A stretch of DNA of 64,000 nucleotides from Paludibacteraceae bacterium (GTDB lineage: Bacteria; Bacteroidota; Bacteroidia; Bacteroidales; Paludibacteraceae), in NCBI GenBank assembly GCA_017509715.1, contig JAFWOU010000014.1, forward strand, positions 1 through 64,000. Reading direction: 5' to 3'. Under the pieces are notes generated by a model, which did no database searches, was not told the origin of the DNA, and saw only the letters and a program-made list of their open reading frames with translations. A program made the translations under genes and the position numbers. Position 1 is the first letter of the stretch. Every line of letters begins with the position of its first letter. Positions 52,592-60,735 of this stretch are shown here, in pieces.

Positions 52592-53218
52592 TCAAGCAGC
52601 CATGCTTTTGATATAAGCGAGGATGAGGTCAACGGCCGCGTCCTCGTTTATTTCGTCCATGTTGATGACGAGTTGGTAGTTACGGGTGTCGTAACGGGAC
52701 GTGCCGGTGAACTCCTGCACGTAGTTCTCACGCATTTTATCGACCTTTTCGATGGTGAGACGCGCTTCCTCTTTGCTCATGTTCTGCTCACGCGCCACAC
52801 GCGCCATGCGGCACGGCATCGAAGACTGAATGAAGATACTCAGATGGTTCGGGTGCTCACGGAAGACATAGCACGCCGTACGGCCGGCAATGACGCAGGA
52901 TTGATCCTTTGCAAGTGCCTTGAGCACTTGGGTCTCTGCACGGAACACGTCCTCGGTCTCGATGTTCGTTTGGTTGAGCTCGTACTCGGACTCGGAGAAG
53001 GTCATCTTGCGCTTGAACTGCTCCCACCAACTCCTCTCCTGACCTTTGAGCTGCTCGATTTGCTCTACGGACAGGTTATAGCGCTCCTGCAGCGCGTTGA
53101 TGACCGACTTGTCGAAGTACTCGACATTCAATTTCTCGGCAAGCTTACGACCGACCGTGCGGCCGCCGCTACCTAATTCACGATTGATCGTGATGATAAA
53201 TTTATTATTCGGATTCAT
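52592..53218 (-). CDS. Cytidylate kinase-like protein
   Basis: A 208-residue P-loop protein of the cytidylate kinase-like family. The nucleotide-binding loop is NRELGSGGRTVGRKLAEKL (about 12-30), then YFDKSVI, and the middle has AGRTACYVFREHPNHLSIFI with a lid-like Arg cluster. These proteins are common in anaerobes next to transporters; the true substrate is not settled. It is 3 nt after the Dcu gene and so in its operon, and ends directly against the convergent ADH-ALDH gene. Confidence 0.85.
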   Translation of the reverse strand: MNPNNKFIITINRELGSGGRTVGRKLAEKLNVEYFDKSVINALQERYNLSVEQIEQLKGQERSWWEQFKRKMTFSESEYELNQTNIETEDVFRAETQVLKALAKDQSCVIAGRTACYVFREHPNHLSIFIQSSMPCRMARVAREQNMSKEEARLTIEKVDKMRENYVQEFTGTSRYDTRNYQLVINMDEINEDAAVDLILAYIKSMAA

Positions 53219-53221
53219 TAT

Positions 53222-54547
53222 TTAGAAGATTAACAAGGTTAAAAGATAAGCAATAATAGTTGATACGGTCACGCAGATGAGACCCGGCATCATGAACGAG
53301 TGGTTCAAGAGGTACTTACCGATGACGGTCGTACCCGAGCGGTCGAAGTTAACGGTCGCAATATCCGACGGATAATTCGGAATGAAGAAATAACCGTATA
53401 CCGACGGCAGTACGCCCAGCAATACGACGCCCGGGATTCCGAGGCTGTACGCAAGCGGGAGCATGGCTACGACTACGGCTCCTTGCGAGTTGATCAGCAC
53501 CGACACAGCAAAGAATACCAAGGCGATTGTCCACGGATAGTCCTTAACGATACCTTCCAGCATCGACTGGATCTCCGGCATGTAATGACCGAAATAGGTG
53601 TCAGCCATCCACGCAATACCATAGATTGCTACAACCGCCACCATACCCGATTGCCATACCGGACCGGCTACGGCTTTCTTCGGACTTGCCTTGCAGAAGA
53701 TGATCATCAGCGCTGCCGCCGTGATCATAATGATTTGGATGACTTGATTCATCTTCAATCCCTCAAGGTAGGTCATTTTCGGCAAGAATATAGCGAATAG
53801 CACGACCATCACCAGTGCACCGAGGAAGATGAAGACGCTGTTCTTGGCGGATTGCGGGATCTCACGATCGAGGGTCGTGGCGGTATTACCATATATATAT
53901 GCGCGTTGCTCGGGATCAGCGATCTTAGCCTGGAAGACCGGATCTTTATCGAGGTCCAGACCGCGTTTGTAGGATGCTGCTGCCGCGGCCATCAGTCCGC
54001 ACAAGCAGGCCGGGATGGTGATCATCAGCACTTGCGGGATGGTGATATCAAAGCCGTTGGCATTCGATATGCTCACGAACGCTACCACCGCAGCTGCAAT
54101 CGGCGAACAGGTGATACCCACCTGCGAAGCGATAGAGGCTACGCCGCACGGACGCTCGGGACGGATACCTTTCTTCAGCGCGATGTCACAGATGATCGGC
54201 ATCAGCGTATAGACCACGTGACCTGTGCCTACGAGGACGGTCAGGAAGAAAGTGGTCAGCGGGGCGAGGAACGTGATGCTGTTCGGGTGCTTACGAAGCA
54301 TTTTCTCCGCCAACTGGATGAGCCAATCCATACCGCCGGAAGCCTGCATGATACCCGCACAAGTCACAGCCGCGATGATGATGTAGATGACGTCTGTCGG
54401 AGGAGTTCCGGGTTTCATTCCGAAGCAGAAAACGAGGATCGCCAGACCGATACCGGAGATCGCGCCAAGCGCCAAGCTACCATACCGCGAACCGACCCAC
54501 AAGGCTCCCAACACAATGAGGAGCTGAAGAATCATGATCCAACTCAT
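53222..54547 (-). CDS. Anaerobic C4-dicarboxylate transporter (DcuA/DcuB family)
   Basis: A 441-residue inner membrane protein with about ten or more helices, the usual Dcu length. Family stretches: WVGSRYGSLALGAISGIGL near the N terminus, HVVYTLMPIICDIALKKGIRPERP near residue 120 (short: TLMPIICDIA) and ASQVGITCSPIAAAV. It exchanges fumarate, malate or aspartate for succinate, in line with succinate-producing Bacteroidales. The start at 54547 was chosen because the longer ORF reads back through the promoter. Confidence 0.94.
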   Translation of the reverse strand: MSWIMILQLLIVLGALWVGSRYGSLALGAISGIGLAILVFCFGMKPGTPPTDVIYIIIAAVTCAGIMQASGGMDWLIQLAEKMLRKHPNSITFLAPLTTFFLTVLVGTGHVVYTLMPIICDIALKKGIRPERPCGVASIASQVGITCSPIAAAVVAFVSISNANGFDITIPQVLMITIPACLCGLMAAAAASYKRGLDLDKDPVFQAKIADPEQRAYIYGNTATTLDREIPQSAKNSVFIFLGALVMVVLFAIFLPKMTYLEGLKMNQVIQIIMITAAALMIIFCKASPKKAVAGPVWQSGMVAVVAIYGIAWMADTYFGHYMPEIQSMLEGIVKDYPWTIALVFFAVSVLINSQGAVVVAMLPLAYSLGIPGVVLLGVLPSVYGYFFIPNYPSDIATVNFDRSGTTVIGKYLLNHSFMMPGLICVTVSTIIAYLLTLLIF

Positions 54548-54571
54548 AGTATTAAATTTTGTTTTTCGCTG

Positions 54572-54602
54572 CAAAGGTACAACATTTTTTTGAAATACGC
54601 AA
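54572..54602 (-). promoter_or_regulatory. Promoter of the dcu operon
   Basis: Minus strand TTG (54602-54600), a 20-nt spacer and TACCTTTG (54579-54572). Its -33 is 6 bp from that of the opposite promoter. Confidence 0.8.
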
Positions 54603-54608
54603 AAAAAA

Positions 54609-54640
54609 TTTGTGTATGTGCAAAAAAAGCAGTAATTTTG
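54609..54640 (+). promoter_or_regulatory. Promoter of the hemolysin III gene
   Basis: TTTG (54609-54612), a 20-nt spacer and TAATTTTG (54633-54640), only 8 nt before the ATG at 54649, so the leader is very short or absent. Confidence 0.8.
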
Positions 54641-54648
54641 CGTTCGCA

Positions 54649-55260
54649 ATGAGTAACGAAGAAAAAGCGAACACATTAACCCACCTATTCCCTGCCCTTG
54701 CGACACTTGCTATCGCGTGGCCGCTGATACGCATGGCTACAGACGTGAAGAGCATCGTCGGCACAAGCCTGTTTGTGGTAGGTATGGTGCTGATGTTCAC
54801 CTCCTCTACCCTCTACCACGCGGTGACGGATCCCACGCACAAAGCGCGGCTACGGGTCTTTGACCATATATCGATCTACGTCATGATAGCGGGTTCCTAC
54901 TCGCTGATCTGTCTGTCGGTAGTAGGCGGATGGATGGGTATCTCCCTGTTTATTTTTCTCTGGGCATGCGTACTCGCGGGCGCGATTGGTAAGTTCATTG
55001 CCCTGGGTAAACACCCGCGTCTGTCCTTGGCCCTCTACCTGGCTATGGGCTGGGTAGCCTTGCTGATACTCTACCCGATGTGGACGAATATGCCGCATGC
55101 AGCGTTTGCATGGGTATTCGCAGAGGGAGCGTTCTACACCATCGGTTCGTATTTCTTTTACCATGACGAGGAGCACGCGTATTACCACGCCATCTGGCAT
55201 GTGTTTATCACGCTCGGCGCCATCAGTCACACCATAGCCACCTGGATGATTCTCTCATGA
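54649..55260 (+). CDS. Hemolysin III/PAQR family membrane protein
   Basis: A 203-residue seven-helix membrane protein. PAQR/HlyIII motifs: SSTLYHAVTDP near residue 55 (the Ser-x3-His motif), FDHISIYVMIAGSY near 75, and the C-terminal HAIWHVFITLGAISH with zinc-ligand His residues. The name comes from a Bacillus hemolysin; in most bacteria the role is unknown. The start at 54649 is fixed by the promoter; the -7 element ends 8 nt upstream, so the mRNA may be nearly leaderless. The stop overlaps the next start (ATGA). Confidence 0.9.
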   Translation: MSNEEKANTLTHLFPALATLAIAWPLIRMATDVKSIVGTSLFVVGMVLMFTSSTLYHAVTDPTHKARLRVFDHISIYVMIAGSYSLICLSVVGGWMGISLFIFLWACVLAGAIGKFIALGKHPRLSLALYLAMGWVALLILYPMWTNMPHAAFAWVFAEGAFYTIGSYFFYHDEEHAYYHAIWHVFITLGAISHTIATWMILS

Positions 55261-55967
55261 TCAGTATTATTGTTCCCATATACAATGCAGCCGACTATCT
55301 GGAGCAGTGCATCCGGAGTTTGGTACAGCAGACCGAAAGCGATCTGCAGATCATCTTGGTAGATGACGGCAGTACCGACCGCAGCCGGCCTATCTTGGAA
55401 ACGTTTGCCAAGCAGGACGAGCGTATCATCTTGCTACAACAGCCGCATGCCGGTCAATCGGCGGCGCGCAACCGCGGCCTACAGCATGCTACAGGCGAGT
55501 ACATCGCCTTTGTAGATGCCGATGACAGCCTGGAGCCGGACTGGTGCGCCCGGCATCTACAGGCGATAGCTGACGTAGATTATGTGCAAAGCGGCTACCA
55601 GAGAATTCAGAATTCAGAATTCAGCTCTCAGAAAACACCTCTCCATCGTCTCCAGTTCACCTCGCCCTGTATGCGTCTGTATCGGCGCGAAGCCATCGCC
55701 GCCATGCAGTTTACCGAGGGCATGATCTACGAGGATGTGGTATGGTCGGTGGATCTATGGCTGCGCGACCTGCGCTATCGTCGCATCCCCTATGCCGGCT
55801 ACCGCTACACACTCAATCCCCGTAGCACGACCTCCCAGCGTCATCCGGAAGCGGAGCAACGGGTATTTGCGGAACTCAAGAAGCGGATGGCGCAAGCCAA
55901 TCGCAAAGGCAAAATAATATTGATATACACCATTATACGACTAAAACTCCATTTTATAAAACAATGA
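55257..55967 (+). CDS. Glycosyltransferase family 2
   Basis: A 236-residue GT-A glycosyltransferase. MISIIVPIYNAADYLEQCI and LVDDGSTDRS mark the nucleotide-sugar site, AARNRGLQHATGEYIAFVDADD the DXD region (near residue 88; short: FVDADD). A catalytic Glu-Asp pair is visible in MIYEDVVW near 160. A four-unit GAATTCA array (55603-55630) encodes a loop, QNSEFSSQK, near residue 120. It overlaps both neighbours by 4 nt (ATGA), so it is translated with the hemolysin III and pectate lyase genes. Donor and acceptor unknown. Confidence 0.9.
   Translation: MISIIVPIYNAADYLEQCIRSLVQQTESDLQIILVDDGSTDRSRPILETFAKQDERIILLQQPHAGQSAARNRGLQHATGEYIAFVDADDSLEPDWCARHLQAIADVDYVQSGYQRIQNSEFSSQKTPLHRLQFTSPCMRLYRREAIAAMQFTEGMIYEDVVWSVDLWLRDLRYRRIPYAGYRYTLNPRSTTSQRHPEAEQRVFAELKKRMAQANRKGKIILIYTIIRLKLHFIKQ
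55603..55630 (+). repeat. GAATTCA heptamer array (4 units) inside the GT2 gene
   Basis: Units GAATTCA, GAATTCA, GAATTCA, GCTCTCA encode the loop QNSEFSSQ. Confidence 0.9.
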
Positions 55968-58126
55968 AAAAATCGCTTCTCATCCTGGCAGCTACGCTGC
56001 TTCTTTCACCTTTCACCTTTCACCTCTCACCCTTAGGTGCAGCCGTTTATTATGCCTCGCCGAATGGCCTCGGGGACGGCAGTTCCTATTTCTCGCCGAC
56101 CACTTTCGCTACGGGTGTCAGCATGCTTCATAACCCGGGCGATACGTTGTATCTACTGGGCGGAACGTACGAGTTTACGGATAAGTTCAGCATCAACAAA
56201 CAGGGTTCGGCAAAAAAGCGTATCGTCATCGCCGGTGTTCCGGGTGAGACGCCGATACTCGATTTTCATAAAGTGGCCTACGGCACCCGTGGCATCACCA
56301 TCCATGCCGATGCCTTGTACATCCATCTGCGCGACCTCACCATCGCCTGGTCGGGCAAGAATAACCTGTACTGCGAGGGCTCGTACTGCCTCTTCGAGCG
56401 ACTGGACATATACGGCTCGGCCGATACAGGTTGCCAGATGAAAAAAGGCGGCAACAACATCATCCTCAACGTAGACAGCCACGACAATTTCGACTACAAG
56501 ACCATGTCCGGCAATACCGCCAACTTCGGCGGCAATGCCGATGGCTTTGCTGATAAGCAGTTTACCGGTGCAGGCAACCACTATATCGGATGCCGTGCCT
56601 GGAACAACTCCGACGACGGATGGGACTTCTTCCAGCGCGTCAGCACGTCGAAGACCATCATCGAGGATTGTATCTGCTTTATGAACGGTTGCCCGTACTA
56701 CGACATGAGCCATAACCCGCGTGCGCTGGGCGTTGATAAGTCGTGGTTCGACAGCAAGGTGGGCACCCAGATGACCGACCGCTACGGCCAGACCATCACC
56801 ATCTCGCTCAATCGCTATCCCTGCCAGGGCAACGGCAACGGTTTTAAGATGGGCGGTCAATATACGGATCATAAGATCCTCATCCATCACTGCCTGGCAG
56901 TTGGCAATTATGCACGCGGCTTCGACCAGAACAACAACGGTGGCACCATGTGGGTCTATAACTGCTCAGCCTACCAGAACGCGTATAACTACGGCTTTAC
57001 CACCGCCTACGGCACCAATACTATCCAGAACTGCATCAGCCTGGCCGGTCAGAATGCTGATGCCTACAAGTCGCAAAATGTCGTCACGATCGACCATAAC
57101 TCCTGGAACAACGGCTTTAGCGTCTCTTCTAACGACTTCCAGTCGCTCGATACCACGCTCATTCTGGCGCCGCGCCAGGAGAACGGCGACCTGCCGGACG
57201 TTAGTTTTATGCGCCTCAAGGCAAATTCCGCACTGATTGATGCCGGCATCGATGTCGATCTGTGGTACAACGGCTCAGCACCCGATCTGGGTTGCTACGA
57301 AGCGCCCGGCGAAGAACATCGTCCGGATACCGTGCCGGAAGATACCGTTCCCAGCGTACAACCTGAAGGCACACATGCCGTAGCCTTTGTTACTATTCCC
57401 GGCTGCGCGGAAGATAAGCCGCTGCTGAAATACCTGCGTCAGAACGACTCGCTCTGGATTGTAGAGACCGAGGCCATGGACCAGACGGTGGATTATAGTC
57501 CGTACGAGGTCATCGTGCTGGGTATGAAGCCGGCTTCGTCGGCCGCAGGATTCGGTCCGCTGAAGGGCTACGACAAACCCATGGTGCTGCTCAAGCCCTG
57601 GCTGCTCAAGCAGGGCATATGGTCGTGGGGCACGGCTATTAATACCCAGGACCTAAGTATCGCCGTGAGCGATCCAACCCACCCGCTCTTTGAAGGACTG
57701 GAGATCACCGACGGTCAGTTACCCCTCTTCTCGCAATGCAACACCAATGCCGTCACAGCCATCTCGGAATGGACGAATACCGCGGGTGTAGAGACCTTAG
57801 CAACGCCCGTAAGCAACACTGCGGCCAACTCGGTCGCTATCCTGCCGGCCGGAACGGACTGCAACGGTACCGTACTGCCCCAACGCATGATCATGATCGG
57901 CGTGTCGGAGTACTCCACGGCATATCTCACCGAGCAGGGCAAGCAGTTGATAGAGAATGCTATCCTGCTGCAACTGGGCGTTCAGATGCCTACCGAGGCT
58001 ATCAGCCAACAGGCAGAAGAAACAACCGCTCCACAGAAAATACTGCAGAACGGTCGGATCATGATCCTGCGCAACGGCAAGATATACAGCATCAGCGGAC
58101 AGACCACATCAGGCGTAGGAATGTAA
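55964..58126 (+). CDS. Secreted PL9 pectate lyase with extra C-terminal domain and T9SS-type tail
   Basis: A 720-residue polygalacturonate-cleaving lyase. Signal peptide to about residue 27, then a right-handed beta-helix. The PL9 hallmark is present: NADGFADK, then CRAWNNSDDGWDFFQ, with the Asp residues that bind Ca2+. After the helix ends (DLGCYEAP, about 445) comes a domain of about 210 residues (VAFVTIPGCAEDKPLLKYL, VIVLGMKP, HPLFEGLEI) that resembles ThuA/GATase-like folds. The end KILQNGRIMILRNGKIYSIS resembles a T9SS sorting domain. A TTTCACC array encodes part of the signal peptide. It converges on ccsA with an 18-bp overlap. Confidence 0.9.
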   Translation: MKKSLLILAATLLLSPFTFHLSPLGAAVYYASPNGLGDGSSYFSPTTFATGVSMLHNPGDTLYLLGGTYEFTDKFSINKQGSAKKRIVIAGVPGETPILDFHKVAYGTRGITIHADALYIHLRDLTIAWSGKNNLYCEGSYCLFERLDIYGSADTGCQMKKGGNNIILNVDSHDNFDYKTMSGNTANFGGNADGFADKQFTGAGNHYIGCRAWNNSDDGWDFFQRVSTSKTIIEDCICFMNGCPYYDMSHNPRALGVDKSWFDSKVGTQMTDRYGQTITISLNRYPCQGNGNGFKMGGQYTDHKILIHHCLAVGNYARGFDQNNNGGTMWVYNCSAYQNAYNYGFTTAYGTNTIQNCISLAGQNADAYKSQNVVTIDHNSWNNGFSVSSNDFQSLDTTLILAPRQENGDLPDVSFMRLKANSALIDAGIDVDLWYNGSAPDLGCYEAPGEEHRPDTVPEDTVPSVQPEGTHAVAFVTIPGCAEDKPLLKYLRQNDSLWIVETEAMDQTVDYSPYEVIVLGMKPASSAAGFGPLKGYDKPMVLLKPWLLKQGIWSWGTAINTQDLSIAVSDPTHPLFEGLEITDGQLPLFSQCNTNAVTAISEWTNTAGVETLATPVSNTAANSVAILPAGTDCNGTVLPQRMIMIGVSEYSTAYLTEQGKQLIENAILLQLGVQMPTEAISQQAEETTAPQKILQNGRIMILRNGKIYSISGQTTSGVGM
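56004..56031 (+). repeat. TTTCACC heptamer array (4 units) in a signal peptide
   Basis: Units TTTCACC, TTTCACC, TTTCACC, TCTCACC encode SPFTFHLSP near the cleavage site of the pectate lyase leader. Confidence 0.92.
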
Positions 58127-59140
58127 ACCTCCCAGCAGGTACGACACCCCGAAATAGGTGAACAGCACCAGCGCGAAATCTACCACACAGCAAACGTGGT
58201 AGATGATTCTCCATTTCGCCTTTTGACTTTCGCCTTTCGCCTTTATTAACCAGGGGAAGTGGAGCAGCAGGGCATACACCAGCATGGTGATCAGTGCCCA
58301 GGTCTCCTTGGGATCCCATCCCCAATACCTACCCCATGACATGTTGGCCCATACCGCGCCGATAAAGATACCTGCCGTCAGGCAGAACAAGGCCGGATAC
58401 AGCAGCAACTGAGATAGATGCATCAGTTGTTCGCGTTTCTGCGCCCAACAGAGTCCCAGAATGCCATTCACCATGATGACCGCAAACAGCGTGTAGGCCA
58501 ACATAATAACCGACACATGAATACCCAGCAGCGGCGTCTGCAATACGGGCTGTAGGGGCGGTTTAGGCGTCACGACCTTGGTCATCACGATCGCCAGCAC
58601 CACGGCCGCAATGCCGAGTCCCACCATCAGCCAGGAATGTTGTTTCTTCACCAGCGAGCGGAAATAGGTCTGTTTCTGGAAGAAGAACGCGATCATAGCC
58701 ACGAGCAGCAAGGCGTAACCGGTATAGGTGATGCCAATGCCCCACGGGTCGTAGTTGTAGGTGAGCACAACACCCTGCTGGTCGCTATCGTAGTCCGACT
58801 GACAGAAACGATAATTACAGAACTTCAGGGGCTTGTTCATACGCAGTTTGCCTTCTTCGACGGTGAGGGGCTTGCGGCTACGGTCCAGCAGACGCAGTTC
58901 GGTGATATAATCCACGGGATTGCCATCCTTATCCTGTACCACCTGGAAATCCCATAGGAAAAGGCTAATGGGCGAATGGTGGACGTTAAGTGTTTGCGCC
59001 TGATCGGCACGCAGATGTATTTCACCCTGTACGCCGAAGAAATGGGTCACACAAGCCCCCACGACAATCGTCGCGAGGGCAATGTGTAACAGACCGGTAA
59101 AGAGGTGTTTCTTTACTCGAAAGGGGCGTATCCAATCCAT
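58109..59140 (-). CDS. Small fused ResB-CcsA cytochrome c biogenesis protein
   Basis: A 343-residue membrane protein for haem attachment to c-type cytochromes (System II). Residues 15-165 look like a shortened ResB/CcsB: MNKPLKF, YRFCQSDYDSDQQGV, NYDPWGI. The rest is CcsA-like, with the tryptophan-rich haem-handling motif WGRYWGWDPKETWALI near residue 265 and conserved His residues (GIHVSVI). Bacteroidetes fusions are usually about twice this long. An array (58215-58242) encodes KGESQKAK between two helices. The start at 59140 is 1 nt after the stop of the di-haem protein gene, whose product needs this maturation. Confidence 0.85.
   Translation of the reverse strand: MDWIRPFRVKKHLFTGLLHIALATIVVGACVTHFFGVQGEIHLRADQAQTLNVHHSPISLFLWDFQVVQDKDGNPVDYITELRLLDRSRKPLTVEEGKLRMNKPLKFCNYRFCQSDYDSDQQGVVLTYNYDPWGIGITYTGYALLLVAMIAFFFQKQTYFRSLVKKQHSWLMVGLGIAAVVLAIVMTKVVTPKPPLQPVLQTPLLGIHVSVIMLAYTLFAVIMVNGILGLCWAQKREQLMHLSQLLLYPALFCLTAGIFIGAVWANMSWGRYWGWDPKETWALITMLVYALLLHFPWLIKAKGESQKAKWRIIYHVCCVVDFALVLFTYFGVSYLLGGLHSYA
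58215..58242 (-). repeat. GTCGAAA/GGCGAAA heptamer array (4 units) inside ccsA-like gene
   Basis: On the minus strand GGCGAAA, GGCGAAA, GTCAAAA, GGCGAAA, read as KGESQKAK in a loop between membrane helices. Confidence 0.9.
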
Positions 59141-59141
59141 A

Positions 59142-60731
59142 TTAAATAGCGTTGATAAATGCCACAACGGCATCACGCTCTTCTTTGTTCAGGTTGTAGA
59201 ACTGCTGGGTAGGCCAGTAGGCATCCGATTGCGAGCTATAGCCATGCCACATGATAGCCTCTATCACGTTGCGCGCACGGGTGTCGTGCATACGTGCCTC
59301 GTACTGATCACCGGTGGCTTTCTTGTGCAGACCTCTACCCCACAGCGGTGTGGTGCGGCACCAACCGGTACGGATATCGTTCTCCATGCAGAGTTTGTGC
59401 TGTACCATATCGGTATACGGCCAGATCTTCTGGTTCGGGTAACGCGGCATCTTGGCGGTGGTCTGGAAATGGTTCGGGTCGCGCACCTCGTCGCTACCGG
59501 TCGTCCATGTCGGACGATGGCAGTAGTCGCAACCGATCTGCGAGAACAGTTCCTTTCCCTTCAGCACCTGCGGGTCCTTCACGTTACGGGCTGCAGGCAC
59601 GGCCAGGCCGCGGTGCCAGATCATCACTTGCGTAAACTCATCATCGCTCATCTCAACCGGCAGTTCCTTGCTCGTCAGGTAGTTATATATCTCCTGCTCC
59701 GTACCGAATGCCTCTTGCACCTCCGGATCCTTGCTGGCATACTCGGCGTAGATGGTACCGTTCAGGTCCAGGTAGTGGTACTTACGATCGCTACGCGTCA
59801 CGTTCGTGATGTTCCAGATAGCATTGGCTCCTGCAGCGTCCATGATCGGACCGCGTGTGAGGGCGTACGTAAAGCGTTTCGGTCCCCACTGCGGGTCGTT
59901 CTTATAGTAACCGCTGGTCTGGAAACCGCCGTTCCAGAAAGCAGGGTTCAGACCGTTCTTCAGTTTGCCGTCAGCCGCCTCCTTAGCGTACTGATCGATG
60001 ATGTCCTGATCGGGAATAGCATCCAGCAGACCCGAGCCATATACACCGATCGTGTTCTCCAGCTTCACCTCATAGCCTTCCGACTCCAACAGACCGTCCG
60101 GGTCACGATAGCCCTGGTTATAGACATACACCGCCGTATTGGGCATATGTACCTCCGGGTAACGCAGTTCGTAGGTCTCGCCATCGGGGAACTTATTGCC
60201 GTGCTCATCCTGCGCGGTCTTCCACTCTACGGTGATCTGATCGGGATCCAGCGGTGCCTTGAACGGCGCAGCGCCGAACAACTGCGGCATACCGGCCAAC
60301 CAGGGCACATAGGCCTGGGTCTCCGGGTTGATGACTACCAGCAGCGTTCCGTTACCTACGTTCTGAGCATCGTACCTACCCTCCGGCACCGATGTACCGT
60401 GCGAGTAGTTGGGGTGGCAGTGCTGACAGCTGGCGCGTACATACACCGGTCCCAAACCATGCTGACGTCCTTCGGTGTTGGTCACAAAGGGTTTCTCGGC
60501 AATCTGGTCGCCCTGGGCGAACATCGTTCCGAGTCCGGCCTCCTCCGTAGCCGGCGTAGGCTGACGGAAAGTCATCGACGTAAGGTTGGTGGTCGTTCCC
60601 AGTTTACCTCCGGTGTAGTACCACTCGGGCATGTCGTCCTGAGCCGTTGGTTCCGGATCGGGCTTACAACTAACTAAGCCTCCTAGGATTCCTAGGATAA
60701 CTAGGCCGTCTAGTAATAAATTCTTTTGCAT
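59142..60731 (-). CDS. DUF1111 di-haem oxidoreductase-like lipoprotein
   Basis: A 529-residue protein of the DUF1111 (di-haem, peroxidase-like) family. Two CXXCH haem sites: CQHCH near residue 102 and CDYCH near 401. Other blocks: FRQPTPATEEAGLGTMF at the N terminus and TTPLWGRGLHKK near 460. The leader LDGLVILGILGGLVSC ends in a lipobox and is encoded by four CTAG nonamers. The family often lies beside imelysin genes in iron-uptake loci. Here it is 4 nt after the imelysin gene and 1 nt before ccsA, so the three form one operon. Substrate unknown. Confidence 0.9.
   Translation of the reverse strand: MQKNLLLDGLVILGILGGLVSCKPDPEPTAQDDMPEWYYTGGKLGTTTNLTSMTFRQPTPATEEAGLGTMFAQGDQIAEKPFVTNTEGRQHGLGPVYVRASCQHCHPNYSHGTSVPEGRYDAQNVGNGTLLVVINPETQAYVPWLAGMPQLFGAAPFKAPLDPDQITVEWKTAQDEHGNKFPDGETYELRYPEVHMPNTAVYVYNQGYRDPDGLLESEGYEVKLENTIGVYGSGLLDAIPDQDIIDQYAKEAADGKLKNGLNPAFWNGGFQTSGYYKNDPQWGPKRFTYALTRGPIMDAAGANAIWNITNVTRSDRKYHYLDLNGTIYAEYASKDPEVQEAFGTEQEIYNYLTSKELPVEMSDDEFTQVMIWHRGLAVPAARNVKDPQVLKGKELFSQIGCDYCHRPTWTTGSDEVRDPNHFQTTAKMPRYPNQKIWPYTDMVQHKLCMENDIRTGWCRTTPLWGRGLHKKATGDQYEARMHDTRARNVIEAIMWHGYSSQSDAYWPTQQFYNLNKEERDAVVAFINAI
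60678..60713 (-). repeat. CTAG nonamer array (4 units) coding a lipoprotein leader
   Basis: On the minus strand CTAGACGGC, CTAGTTATC, CTAGGAATC, CTAGGAGGC; each nonamer is three codons beginning with Leu and together they encode LDGLVILGILGG. Confidence 0.92.
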
Positions 60732-60735
60732 AGGA

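Noticed and set aside
59082-60677. 531-codon plus-strand open frame opposite the DUF1111 gene
   Set aside because: The minus strand encodes two CXXCH motifs and a lipobox; the plus frame has none of any family.
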